Part shown: in pieces, positions 1 through 7,462 of the stretch
Layout: every line of letters starts with the position of its first letter
Numbering within the stretch: the stretch's first letter is position 1
Source: JAZKFP01 sp040386355
Lineage (GTDB): Bacteria; Pseudomonadota; Gammaproteobacteria; Pseudomonadales; UBA6940
DNA length: 17,720 bases
Assembly (NCBI GenBank): GCA_040386355.1
Contig: JAZKFP010000227.1
Span: 1-17,720 of the forward strand
Reading direction: 5' to 3'
Position numbers and translations under genes: made by a program
Notes under the pieces: generated by a model
The model's database searches: none
The model's input: the letters and a program-made list of their open reading frames with translations, nothing else
Told to the model about the DNA's origin: nothing

Positions 1-78
1 GAATACATCAGGATAAAAAATAAGCTCAAATAATATAAATTAAAACGTGTCATAGATGATGCTTCCAAAAATAAAAAA

Positions 79-663
79 CTACAAAATAGAAATTAAATTT
101 CGTACATCTTCTACAAGATGCTCTTTCGGTTGATCACCACGCATCAGTAATTTCGATTTTCCTTCTCGGTCAAATGCATAAATAATGCTACTGTGTGTTA
201 ATTCATTGCCTTGCATTGAATTGGACTGCGCAAGATCGTAAGTGACTAAATATTTTTTACTTAAGGCTTTTAAGTTTTCTTGTGTGCCAGTTAAGCCAAT
301 AAATTCAGGTCCAAATCGTTGCGTATATTCTTTTAATCGCGCTGGAGTATCGCGCGGATCTATACCAACAAAAAGCACATTAATTTGTGCACGTTCACTT
401 GCATCAAGCTTTTGAATAGTTTGCGCTAAAACATCTAATGTCATTGGACAAATATGCGGACAATCGGCAAAGCCAAAAAACAATAAATTTACTTTATCTT
501 TAAAGGTTTGAGCATTTACTTCTTTACCAGTTTCCGCAGTTAAATTAAATTCTAAAATTGGAATAGCTCCAGAAACATCTTGTGAATGCCATTCTATTTT
601 TTTAGATGTGCAAGCACTTAGTATTAAAATAGATATGAATAAAGTTTTTTTAATCAATGACAC
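79..663 (-). CDS. SCO1/SenC-family copper chaperone lipoprotein
   Basis: The 194-residue protein begins with a lipoprotein signal: a basic n-region, a hydrophobic stretch and the lipobox LSAC with Cys18. It should therefore be a membrane-anchored periplasmic protein. A thioredoxin-like SCO fold follows. The copper-binding CPHIC motif (Cys68, Cys72) lies after the FFGFADCP strand, and the third copper ligand is probably His157 in the ELTHSS segment. SCO proteins deliver copper to, or reduce, the CuA site of cytochrome c oxidase subunit II. Length is normal for the family. The start is GTG at 663, with an AAGG about 10 nt upstream. A ctpA terminator lies between this gene and ctpA, so it probably has its own promoter in 664-745. 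No oxidase genes are visible in the window. Confidence 0.93.
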   Translation of the reverse strand: MSLIKKTLFISILILSACTSKKIEWHSQDVSGAIPILEFNLTAETGKEVNAQTFKDKVNLLFFGFADCPHICPMTLDVLAQTIQKLDASERAQINVLFVGIDPRDTPARLKEYTQRFGPEFIGLTGTQENLKALSKKYLVTYDLAQSNSMQGNELTHSSIIYAFDREGKSKLLMRGDQPKEHLVEDVRNLISIL

Positions 664-745
664 GTATAAGATACCTTAAGAAAAATAGTAAAAGGGGATC
701 AAGGGTGAGGCTTAGAGTATGAACTAAAGTTCACAATGAGTTCAT

Positions 746-779
746 AAAAAAAGGGGTAACCGATGTTACCCCTTTTTTT
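746..779. terminator. Bidirectional Rho-independent terminator after ctpA
   Basis: A perfect 10-bp stem (751-760 with 765-774, loop CGAT) is extended by A5/T5 flanks, so it carries a U tract in either direction. It sits 14 nt past the ctpA stop on the minus strand and separates ctpA from the SCO1 gene. Confidence 0.85.
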
Positions 780-792
780 ATGAGGTGTTAGG

Positions 793-2088
793 TTATTTTT
801 TAGTAAGAGCGATTGCTTTAAGAGCATTTAAAGCTTCGTAGATTTGGTAATCTTCCTCTGCAAGACTTTCCTCTTTTTTGTCTTTGCTAGATTCTATTGC
901 TTTTTCTAACTCACCATTTTCTAAATGACCGCGTAAATCCGCCTCTCGATAAAAGCTTTCACTGCCATCTACTTTAGTAAGTTTTGCAGTATCAACTTTT
1001 AAATCCGGAGTAATACCTTGCGCTTGAATCGAGCGACCGTTTGGCGTGTAGTACCGAGCAGTAGTTAATTTTAATGCGCTCTCATCATTCAAAGGTAAAA
1101 CAGTTTGAACCGAACCTTTTCCAAAGGTTTTGGTTCCCATGATTACAGCGCGATTTTGATCTTGTAATGCACCAGCCACAATTTCAGATGCGGAAGCTGA
1201 GCCGCCATTTACCAATACAATGATCGGAGTTTTTTTCAAAACATCGCCTGTGGTTGCAGAAAAACGAATTTCTGAATTGGGTAATCGACCTTTGGTGTAA
1301 ACAATTAAACCACCATCTAAAAATAAATCGGAAACTTCTACTGCAGCTTGTAGAACACCACCTGGATTATTTCTTAAATCTAGAATAAGACCTTTTAACG
1401 CTTTAGGTTTGCCGTCTTTATTCTTTTGCAGCTCAGTCAAAGCTTTTGCTAAATTTTTACCAGTGTGTACTTGGAATTGCGTAATGCGAGCGTAACCGTA
1501 TTCAGATTCAAGCATGCGAGATTTAACGCTTTCTACAACGATGATCGCGCGTTTTACTTCAATGACTAAAGGTTGAGGAGTGCCTTCACGCATAACAGTT
1601 AAAGTAATTGGAGTGCCTGGTTTGCCACGCATTTGTTCAACGGCTTCATTTAATGACAAACCTTTAATTGGCTTTTCATCCAGTTTGATAATCGTATCGC
1701 CTGCTTTAATTCCAGCTTTATCTGCAGGTGTTCCATCAATTGGTGAGACGACTTTGATAAATCCATCTTCCATACCAACTTCAATACCAAGCCCGCCAAA
1801 TTCGCCGCTCGTACTAATTTGCAAATCTTTAAATGCGTCTGCTTCTAAATAAGCAGAATGTGGATCTAACTCTGTAAGCATCCCTTTGATTGCATTCTTC
1901 AATAAAGTTCGATCGTCAACTTCTTCCACATACGCTTTTTTAATGCGATCCCACACATCAACAAAAGTGCGAATCTCTTCAACTGGTAAAGTTGATATGG
2001 GTGGTGGAGTTGGGCTGACAGTTGTTGCTTGAGCAGGTGAAACAAGTAAAGCAACAATAAATACTGATTTAATCCAGGTAGATATCAT
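793..2088 (-). CDS. ctpA: Carboxy-terminal processing protease, S41 family
   Basis: Periplasmic serine protease that trims or degrades envelope proteins from their C-termini. From the ATG at 2088 the protein is 431 aa and starts with a good signal peptide (MISTWIKSVFIVALLVSPAQA). An N-terminal helical segment, a PDZ domain (about residues 90-180; FGGLGIEVG start) and the S41 core follow. The catalytic dyad is visible: the middle serine of GGSASASEI and a lysine 25 residues later in TFGKGSVQT, the same spacing as in E. coli Prc. The LRNNPGG motif is also present. No good ribosome-binding site precedes 2088. The same frame runs upstream beyond the N gap to an ATG at 2354 with AAGGAG 12 nt before it, so the true protein may carry about 37 more N-terminal residues. 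It lies downstream of gpmI and envC, a common gammaproteobacterial order. Confidence 0.93.
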   Translation of the reverse strand: MISTWIKSVFIVALLVSPAQATTVSPTPPPISTLPVEEIRTFVDVWDRIKKAYVEEVDDRTLLKNAIKGMLTELDPHSAYLEADAFKDLQISTSGEFGGLGIEVGMEDGFIKVVSPIDGTPADKAGIKAGDTIIKLDEKPIKGLSLNEAVEQMRGKPGTPITLTVMREGTPQPLVIEVKRAIIVVESVKSRMLESEYGYARITQFQVHTGKNLAKALTELQKNKDGKPKALKGLILDLRNNPGGVLQAAVEVSDLFLDGGLIVYTKGRLPNSEIRFSATTGDVLKKTPIIVLVNGGSASASEIVAGALQDQNRAVIMGTKTFGKGSVQTVLPLNDESALKLTTARYYTPNGRSIQAQGITPDLKVDTAKLTKVDGSESFYREADLRGHLENGELEKAIESSKDKKEESLAEEDYQIYEALNALKAIALTKK

Positions 2089-2255
2089 TTTTGGACTCAA
2101 NNNNNNNNNNNNNNNNNNNNNNNNNNNNNNNNNNNNNNNNNNNNNNNNNNNNNNNNNNNNNNNNNNNNNNNNNNNNNNNNNNNNNNNNNNNNNNNNNNNN
2201 GTAAAGCAACAATAAATACTGATTTAATCCAGGTAGATATCATTTTTGGACTCAA
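2046..2255. repeat. 55-bp identical sequence on both sides of the N gap
   Basis: Positions 2046-2100 and 2201-2255 are identical over 55 bp and abut the gap exactly. This is what two contig ends sharing one assembly k-mer look like, so the copies are most likely one sequence present twice through scaffolding. Confidence 0.9.
2101..2200. other. Assembly gap of 100 N
   Basis: Exactly 100 undetermined bases inside the 5' part of ctpA. Because the flanks repeat the same 55 bp, the gap is probably artificial. Removing 155 bases (gap plus one copy) gives a continuous ctpA reading frame. Confidence 0.97.
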
Positions 2256-2354
2256 TACAAAGTTGGTAGAAGAAAAGTTAATCAGAGTTTTTTTATTTAA
2301 TATTTGCTTGCTAGAGGTCTTTATAATTTTGTTTGCGTTGGTAAGAACCTTCAT
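2201..2354 (-). other. ctpA: Probable true 5' end of ctpA beyond the gap
   Basis: The minus-strand frame starts with ATG at 2354 (MKVLTNANKI...), runs through ...SSTNFVLSPK and reaches the same MISTWIKSVF signal peptide seen left of the gap. An AAGGAG lies 12 nt upstream, the only convincing ribosome-binding site for ctpA. If this start is used, the signal peptide has an unusually long, Lys/Asn/Ser-rich n-region of about 37 residues. Otherwise this stretch is leader sequence in front of the ATG at 2088. Confidence 0.55.
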
Positions 2355-2409
2355 GATTTTAGCGGTCTCCTTCAGCAAACTTTGTAAGCTGAGTCTAAGT
2401 TAAAGATTG

Positions 2410-2550
2410 TAGATCGTTACATATTGATTTTATCGAAGGCGCCTGCGACATAAGCCCGCGCAGCATACCGCTTTTTATAAAAACAAACAGCGGTATGTAA
2501 GCAGGTGATCAATGAGGCAACGTGCGAGAAAATCAATATGCAACGATATA
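2410..2550. repeat. Imperfect palindromic element 1 (MITE/REP-like)
   Basis: The outer arms 2410-2435 and 2525-2550 match as inverted repeats at 23 of 26 positions. An inner perfect 9-bp hairpin (2464-2472 with 2489-2497) lies between them. The element occupies most of the envC-ctpA spacer. Arm sequence, inner layout (an AGGCGC near the left arm, a GCATAC hairpin arm, GTAAGCA and GCAAC to the right) and length match element 2. Confidence 0.75.
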
Positions 2551-2567
2551 TGTACACTGTAAAAGCT

Positions 2568-3785
2568 TTAAGGGGAACCCGCCAACCATTTTAATGGATC
2601 TAACGGTTTTCCATTGCGTCTTATTTCAAAATATAATTCTTCTTGATTAGAGCCGCCGGTTTTGCCAATTAATGCTATCGATTCACCGACTTTCACAGCA
2701 TCACCGACTTCTTTTAAAACACTTTGATTGTGACCATATAATGTATAAAAACGATCACCATGATCAAGAATGACTAGCAGACCATATCCTAAAAGCCATC
2801 CTGAAAAAATAACGCGCCCAGGCGCAACTGCTTTTACGGATTCACCTTCCGTACTTTTGATTTTAATTCCATTGGAAGGCGTGCCACTGTCTTGACGTGT
2901 TTGGCCAAATCGTTCTGACACTTTCAAAATATTGTCATTATCTAATGGCCAGGGCAATCGACCTTGAGAAGTCGTAAATGAAGTGCTTTTTAACTGGGTA
3001 CGTTGTGCAACTAAACCATCTAATAGGCGTGTTAGTTCAGTTTTTTTATTATCTAATGATTCCGCTTCACGGGAAGATTGGGCAACTTGGTTTTTCAAAA
3101 TTTTAATTTGAGCTTGCTGTTGTTTTTTTAACGCATCAAATTCTTTTTGCTTTTTCTGTTGAATTTTAATTTTTGCTTTTGATTCTTGCTCGCTGATTTG
3201 TAATTGTTCCGTTACTTTGGCAAGTGCAATTTGCTCAGCACTCAAAACTTCAATATGAGAAGACCGAGCTTGAGAATAATACCGGCCGTATGTTAAAACC
3301 TGACCCATTAATTGAGGAGAATCTTGAGTAAATAATGCTTTCAAGCGGGAAAAACTTTCACCGCGATAGGCTGCTTGTACTTCTTCGGTTACCCACACTT
3401 TCTGTTGTTCAATTCTAGCGAGCAGCTGTTCTTGCTGTAACTTAAGCGCAGTAATTCGTTCTTGGATACTAAGCAATTCTTTTTCTAACGTATCGGTTTG
3501 ACGACGATTAACACTAATTTTTTCTTCAATAGCTTGTAAATTTTTTACTTCTTTTTCATACGCGGACTGACTTTTTTTGAATTTGTTTTGAGTTTTTAGT
3601 AAGTCTTGTTGAATCGCTTTGAGTTCTTTTTGATTCAGTTGAATTTGGTTTTCTACTTGATTCAAACTACTAGCGATTACTGGAAAAGACACAGGTAACA
3701 GAACAAAAATCAAAAATGCATATCGATAGCGAATCATACATTTGCGCAAAGATAAGTCAGCAAAAAAGAAAGGTGTTTGAGCCAT
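2568..3785 (-). CDS. envC: Murein hydrolase activator EnvC
   Basis: Periplasmic factor recruited to the division site that switches on cell-wall amidases of the AmiA/AmiB type. The 405-aa protein has a signal peptide (hydrophobic segment about residues 21-39), a long coiled coil (about 40-275) and a C-terminal LytM/M23 domain (about 295-400). The LytM zinc site is degenerate: the HxxxD position reads NGIKI, and the HxH position reads LYFEIRR, as in E. coli EnvC (SLYFEIRR). It should therefore activate amidases and not cut the wall itself. The start at 3785 has an AAAGG six to seven nt upstream, which gives a 16-residue extension ahead of the more usual signal-peptide start at 3737 (MIRYRYAFLIF). 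The 3737 ATG has no ribosome-binding site. The gene lies between gpmI and ctpA. Confidence 0.95.
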   Translation of the reverse strand: MAQTPFFFADLSLRKCMIRYRYAFLIFVLLPVSFPVIASSLNQVENQIQLNQKELKAIQQDLLKTQNKFKKSQSAYEKEVKNLQAIEEKISVNRRQTDTLEKELLSIQERITALKLQQEQLLARIEQQKVWVTEEVQAAYRGESFSRLKALFTQDSPQLMGQVLTYGRYYSQARSSHIEVLSAEQIALAKVTEQLQISEQESKAKIKIQQKKQKEFDALKKQQQAQIKILKNQVAQSSREAESLDNKKTELTRLLDGLVAQRTQLKSTSFTTSQGRLPWPLDNDNILKVSERFGQTRQDSGTPSNGIKIKSTEGESVKAVAPGRVIFSGWLLGYGLLVILDHGDRFYTLYGHNQSVLKEVGDAVKVGESIALIGKTGGSNQEELYFEIRRNGKPLDPLKWLAGSP

Positions 3786-3862
3786 GTCATGCCTTTTGAA
3801 GAATCAATCCGTGATTAGAGTTTAATCATACAATTACAAAATCTATGAATACGCTCTTAATA

Positions 3863-4000
3863 TATAGCAAACGCAGATTGGTTTTCTCGTAGGCGCGATG
3901 TTTGGAGCATACAGTTGAGTATGCTAAACCTTTTTGATTAAAAAGGTTTAGGGTGAGTAAGCATCGCAACAACCGGGAAAACTCATATGCGTTTGATATA
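3863..4000. repeat. Imperfect palindromic element 2 (MITE/REP-like)
   Basis: The outer arms 3863-3889 and 3974-4000 match as inverted repeats at 22 of 27 positions. Inside are two hairpins: 3906-3912 with 3919-3925, and a perfect 11-bp stem at 3925-3950. The right arm, read in reverse, shares 19 of 20 bases (CAAACGCAyATGAGTTTTCC) with the left arm of element 3. The element fills the gpmI-envC spacer. Confidence 0.78.
3925..3950. terminator. 11-bp hairpin downstream of gpmI, possible terminator
   Basis: The perfect stem TAAACCTTTTT / AAAAAGGTTTA has a 4-nt loop and lies about 60 nt past the gpmI stop, inside repeat element 2. The T residues are part of the stem and no separate U tract follows on the minus strand, so termination is uncertain. 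Confidence 0.35.
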
Positions 4001-4011
4001 ATAGATGTGAA

Positions 4012-5556
4012 TTAAATTAACTCTACTAACACCCGTCCTGTCATTTCCTTGGGAATCGGTTTTTTCATCGCTGCCAATACCGTTGGTGCGATATCTGATA
4101 ATGCGCCTTGTTTTATTTTTACTTTCGATGCAGAGCCAACATGAACAAAAGGTACCCACTCACAGGTATGCGCGGTATGCGGTTGTCCGCTGCTATGGTC
4201 AGTCATTTGTTCAACATTGCCGTGATCGGCGGTAATAAATAATTCACCATGATTGCGTTTTACGGCAGCAACTAAATCTTTAAGTACATAATCCACAGCT
4301 TCTACGGCTTGAATGGCAGCAGGAATATTTCCGGTGTGGCCAACCATATCGCCATTTGCAAAATTGCATACCAATAAATCGAATGCTTGCGAGTCAATTG
4401 CTTCAACAAGTTTGGCATTTACTTCACGCACACTCATTTCTGGACATAAATCATAAGTTTTTACTTTTGGTGAAGGAATTAAAATACGTTTTTCACCAGG
4501 AAAGATTTTTTCTTCACCACCGCTAAAAAAATACGTAACGTGCGCGTATTTTTCAGTTTCTGCGATACGAAGCTGTGTGCCTTGTTGTTGCGCGATAACG
4601 TCGCCTAACGTATTTGTCAGATCAAGCGGTTCAAATAAAATTGGAAGATGATAATTTTCGCTGTACTGAGTCATAGTGACCCAGAATAAATCTTGCGGTA
4701 CGGAAAGCGCATGTTTAAACGGCGCATCTTGCGTAAAAAATTCCGTCATTTGCCGTGCACGATCCGAACGGAAATTCGTAAAAATAACCGCGTCTTTTTC
4801 AGCAATTCCTAGTGGTTTTTTATCTGCTACAGAATCAATCCAACAAGGCTGAATAAATTCATCAGTTTCACCTCGAGCATACGCAGCTTCAATTGCAGCG
4901 CTTGCACTTGGGTAATGAGCATGATTACCAACACCTAATAAAACTTCCGCGGCATTTAATACGCGATCCCAACGTTGATCACGATCCATCGCATAAAAAC
5001 GACCACTCACACTTGCTATCCGTACATTTAATTTAAGGTTTCGAATATGATTTTCTAATTGTTTAACACTGGTTAAAGCACTTTTTGGAGGCGTATCGCG
5101 ACCGTCGGTGAAAATATGAACAACAACGGCAATGCCTTGTTTTGCCAAGATCGTTACGAGCCCCATTAAATGATTAATGTGACTGTGTACGCCACCATCT
5201 GAAACTAAACTCAATAAATGACAAGGTTTTTGCTCGTACAAACAATGCGCAACAAGCTCTGCAAGTACCGGATGTTTTTCTAGTGAACCGTCTTGAAGTG
5301 CTTGATCAACTCGACATAAATCTTGAGGAATGGAGCGACCTGCTCCAATGCTCATGTGACCCACTTCGGAATTTCCCATTTGACCCGTTGGTAATCCAAC
5401 GGCCAGACCCGATGCATCTAATAAAGTATGAGAAGCGGTTGTCATGAGCTCATCCCAAACTGGCGTATTCGCCATTGCGATTGCATTATCGGTCTGATCT
5501 TCACGAACGCCCCAGCCATCCAGAATTAATAAGACATGAGGTTTTTTATTAGACAT
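4012..5556 (-). CDS. gpmI: 2,3-bisphosphoglycerate-independent phosphoglycerate mutase
   Basis: Cytosolic glycolytic enzyme that interconverts 3- and 2-phosphoglycerate using two manganese ions and a phosphoserine intermediate. The 514-aa length is standard. The alkaline-phosphatase-type core is clear: LLILDGWG at the N-terminus (metal-binding Asp13), GQMGNSEVGHMSIGAGR with catalytic Ser63, TDGRDTPP in the inserted phosphotransferase domain, NFRSDRARQ, and the C-terminal metal site LFITADHGNVEQM. The ATG at 5556 has a GGAG 6-7 nt upstream. It is the first gene of the minus-strand group gpmI-envC-ctpA, the gene order also found upstream of envC in enterobacteria. Confidence 0.98.
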   Translation of the reverse strand: MSNKKPHVLLILDGWGVREDQTDNAIAMANTPVWDELMTTASHTLLDASGLAVGLPTGQMGNSEVGHMSIGAGRSIPQDLCRVDQALQDGSLEKHPVLAELVAHCLYEQKPCHLLSLVSDGGVHSHINHLMGLVTILAKQGIAVVVHIFTDGRDTPPKSALTSVKQLENHIRNLKLNVRIASVSGRFYAMDRDQRWDRVLNAAEVLLGVGNHAHYPSASAAIEAAYARGETDEFIQPCWIDSVADKKPLGIAEKDAVIFTNFRSDRARQMTEFFTQDAPFKHALSVPQDLFWVTMTQYSENYHLPILFEPLDLTNTLGDVIAQQQGTQLRIAETEKYAHVTYFFSGGEEKIFPGEKRILIPSPKVKTYDLCPEMSVREVNAKLVEAIDSQAFDLLVCNFANGDMVGHTGNIPAAIQAVEAVDYVLKDLVAAVKRNHGELFITADHGNVEQMTDHSSGQPHTAHTCEWVPFVHVGSASKVKIKQGALSDIAPTVLAAMKKPIPKEMTGRVLVELI

Positions 5557-5646
5557 GATCTACTCCATTAAACATTGATACTAACTGCAATCTGCATTAT
5601 TTCTTTTGTTGAACAAAACAGAACTACGAGTAATTTTTAGACAGGG

Positions 5647-5652
5647 ATTATA
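5647..5652 (-). promoter_or_regulatory. Possible -10 box (TATAAT) for gpmI
   Basis: A perfect TATAAT lies on the minus strand about 90 nt upstream of the gpmI start, just outside palindromic element 3. No convincing -35 hexamer is seen at 16-18 bp. Confidence 0.4.
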
Positions 5653-5693
5653 ACACTAGTCCGGATTACTCTGGCTCTTATGATTTCCAGTAA

Positions 5694-5928
5694 CATATGT
5701 GCCAAACGCACATGAGTTTTCCATGGTTAAATGCTTTATGAATTATGGAAAGTACATGTGGGCGAATAATTATTCGCCCCTACGCAACCTGTACAAGTTT
5801 GTGGATTTCTAGGAAAGTAATAATTGTTTGTAGGAGCGAAAAATCTTTCGCCCCTGTTGAACGCCGTCTATAGCTCATTAAACATTGGAAAAGTGTTTTA
5901 GGAAATCTCATCTGCGTTGGGTATAATG
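5694..5928. repeat. Palindromic element 3, carrying nested GGGCGAA hairpins
   Basis: The arm cores 5704-5722 and 5901-5919 match as inverted repeats at 16 of 19 positions and belong to the same family as elements 1 and 2. The interior holds a perfect 20-bp palindrome (5760-5779, GGGCGAATAA and its complement) followed by CCTAC, and a second related hairpin (5832-5840 with 5845-5853). The element is about 95 bp longer than elements 1 and 2, consistent with insertion of GGGCGAA-type units. It fills most of the divergent gpmI / yibN spacer. Confidence 0.65.
5922..5927 (+). promoter_or_regulatory. -10 box (TATAAT) for yibN-grxC-secB
   Basis: A perfect TATAAT lies 35 nt upstream of the yibN TTG start, in the right arm of palindromic element 3. 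The -35 position carries no good match, so this would be a -10-dominated promoter. Confidence 0.5.
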
Positions 5929-5961
5929 CGGTTCAATTTTTTTATGTGAGAGAGTAACAAC

Positions 5962-6378
5962 TTGGATATTTTTGATTTTGCAATTCGTCATTGGCCGTTA
6001 GTTAGTGCATTACTTGTGTTGATCATTATTCTTATTGTTACGGAAGGGCGACGAGTAGGTTTACGATTCTCTCCAAGCTCACTTGTGCAAGCCATGAATC
6101 AAGATCATGCCATCGTAATTGATCTACGAGATCAGAAGCTATTTGCTCAAGGGCACATCACCGATTCAGAACATTGCTCATACGCGAGTGCTAAAGATCG
6201 ATTACCAGAATGGTTGAAACAAACTCAATCGGGTAAGACCATTATTTTTGTGGATGAAATGGGAACGCATTCGTCGACTGTTGCAAAAATGCTGTTTGCT
6301 TTGGGCAGCAGACGTCATGGTGTTTTACAAGGCGGCATTAGTACGTGGCGCACGCAACAGCTACCACTTGTAAAATAA
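5962..6378 (+). CDS. yibN: Membrane-anchored rhodanese-like protein YibN
   Basis: The 138-aa protein has one N-terminal transmembrane segment (about residues 13-27, ALLVLIIILIV) and a rhodanese-fold domain (about 35-135: AIVIDLRDQKLFAQGHI, IIFVDEMG, LQGGISTWR). The active-site loop reads VDEMGTHS where active rhodaneses have a Cys, so sulfurtransferase activity is unlikely. From memory, the E. coli YibN loop also lacks the Cys (VDGSG). Its role is unclear. The location next to grxC and secB is conserved and supports the assignment. The start is TTG at 5962, with GAGAG about 8-9 nt upstream. Confidence 0.88.
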   Translation: MDIFDFAIRHWPLVSALLVLIIILIVTEGRRVGLRFSPSSLVQAMNQDHAIVIDLRDQKLFAQGHITDSEHCSYASAKDRLPEWLKQTQSGKTIIFVDEMGTHSSTVAKMLFALGSRRHGVLQGGISTWRTQQLPLVK

Positions 6379-6419
6379 ATAACGCTAGTTAAATAAGTAA
6401 ATTAAATAGGCAGAATCAC

Positions 6420-6683
6420 ATGGCAGTGCATGTTGTAATTTATACCACCCCATATTGTCCTTATTGTATCGGCGCAAAAAGGCTATTAACCGCTAAAAAT
6501 GTTGTGTTTGAAGAAATCGATGTGTCGCGTGATTTTGCACAACGTCGCATAATGGAAGAAAAATCAAAACGGCGAACCGTTCCACAAATTTGGATAGGCG
6601 AGCAACATATTGGTGGATTTGATGATTTAAATGCACTTAATCAGCAAGGTGAATTAGATGCCTTATTAAAAGCTGCCCTGTAA
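6420..6683 (+). CDS. grxC: Glutaredoxin 3
   Basis: Cytosolic glutathione-dependent thiol-disulfide oxidoreductase of 87 aa, full length for the family. The dithiol active site CPYC follows the first strand (VVIYTTPYCPYC). The cis-proline segment TVPQIWIG and the glutathione-binding GGFDDL motif are intact. It lies 41 nt after yibN and 27 nt before secB in the same orientation, so the three are probably cotranscribed. The ATG at 6420 has only a weak AGGCAG upstream. Confidence 0.96.
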   Translation: MAVHVVIYTTPYCPYCIGAKRLLTAKNVVFEEIDVSRDFAQRRIMEEKSKRRTVPQIWIGEQHIGGFDDLNALNQQGELDALLKAAL

Positions 6684-6710
6684 TTTCACGTCACTCTGTA
6701 GGAAAATATC

Positions 6711-7175
6711 ATGACTCAAGATCAAAAAATTATTTCTGAAGAAATTGGCATTCGTCGTATCTACATTAAAGACCTTTCTTTCGAAAGCCCAGCTGCGCCG
6801 GCAATTTTTCAAGAAGAATGGAAGCCTGAAGTCAACCTTGAATTAAATACGACCGGTAAAAAATTAGGTGATAATTTTTACGAAGTGGTTTTAGTCATTC
6901 GCGTGACAGTTAAAAAAGCTGAAAGCACCGCGTTTTTAATTGAATTACAACAGGCGGGTGTATTTGAAGTGCGAAGTACAGTCGATGAAGATATTAAGCG
7001 TTTGTTGGGTAGTGATTGTCCGACGATTTTATTTCCTTATGCACGGGAAGTCATTTCAGACATCGTAAGCCGCGGCACTTTTCCGCAGCTGTTATTAGCG
7101 CCAGTAAATTTCGATGCATTGTTTCAAGAAGCAGAATCGCGTCGTACACCTGATCCTGCACAAGTAACGCATTAA
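6711..7175 (+). CDS. secB: Protein-export chaperone SecB
   Basis: Cytosolic tetrameric chaperone that holds preproteins unfolded and passes them to SecA. The 154-aa protein has the family landmarks: IRRIYIKDLSFESP at the N-terminus, WKPEVNLELNT, the acidic Asp-Glu-Asp region, CPTILFPYAREVISDIVSRGTFPQ, and LAPVNFDALF near the end. An AGGA stands 7 nt before the ATG. It is the last gene of yibN-grxC-secB. The gpsA gene that often follows secB is absent; an inverted-repeat element and the convergent amiB come next. Confidence 0.97.
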   Translation: MTQDQKIISEEIGIRRIYIKDLSFESPAAPAIFQEEWKPEVNLELNTTGKKLGDNFYEVVLVIRVTVKKAESTAFLIELQQAGVFEVRSTVDEDIKRLLGSDCPTILFPYAREVISDIVSRGTFPQLLLAPVNFDALFQEAESRRTPDPAQVTH

Positions 7176-7216
7176 TTTTTATTTAACGGACAACACATCC
7201 AGTATTGTTTATAAAA

Positions 7217-7395
7217 CGTGTTGCGGGCGAAAAATGTTTCGCCCCTACATTACAAATCAAGAACCGAAGGACAAATGAAATTTTATTCCAATTTTTTTAC
7301 ACATGTAAAAGGCTTATGGGTCGTTATATCTAATCACACAGCCACCTACGCATAAAGAATTATGTAGGGGCGAAACATCTTTCGCCCGCAACACG
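7217..7395. repeat. Long inverted-repeat element with GGGCGAAA arms
   Basis: Arms 7217-7250 and 7362-7395 are inverted copies matching at 33 of 34 bases. Each arm is itself a hairpin (GGGCGAAA...TTTCGCCC) ending in CCTACAT. The ~110-bp centre has no gene. The unit resembles a MITE. It occupies the convergent space between secB and amiB, where it could also stop transcription from both sides. No clear target-site duplication is visible. Confidence 0.75.
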
Positions 7396-7462
7396 ATGTG
7401 ACATATATGCGAAAAAATAGTTGGTGGGTACACGGATTTTAAATATCCTAATCACTAGGCAA

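Noticed and set aside
720..733. Small palindrome TGAAC-TAAA-GTTCA upstream of the SCO1 gene
   Set aside because: Five-base arms are expected by chance in a window this size; no second copy or known operator match.
2101..2200. Possible tandem duplication of the ctpA signal-peptide region around the N run
   Set aside because: The repeated 55 bp touch the gap exactly on both sides, which fits contig-end overlap much better than biology.
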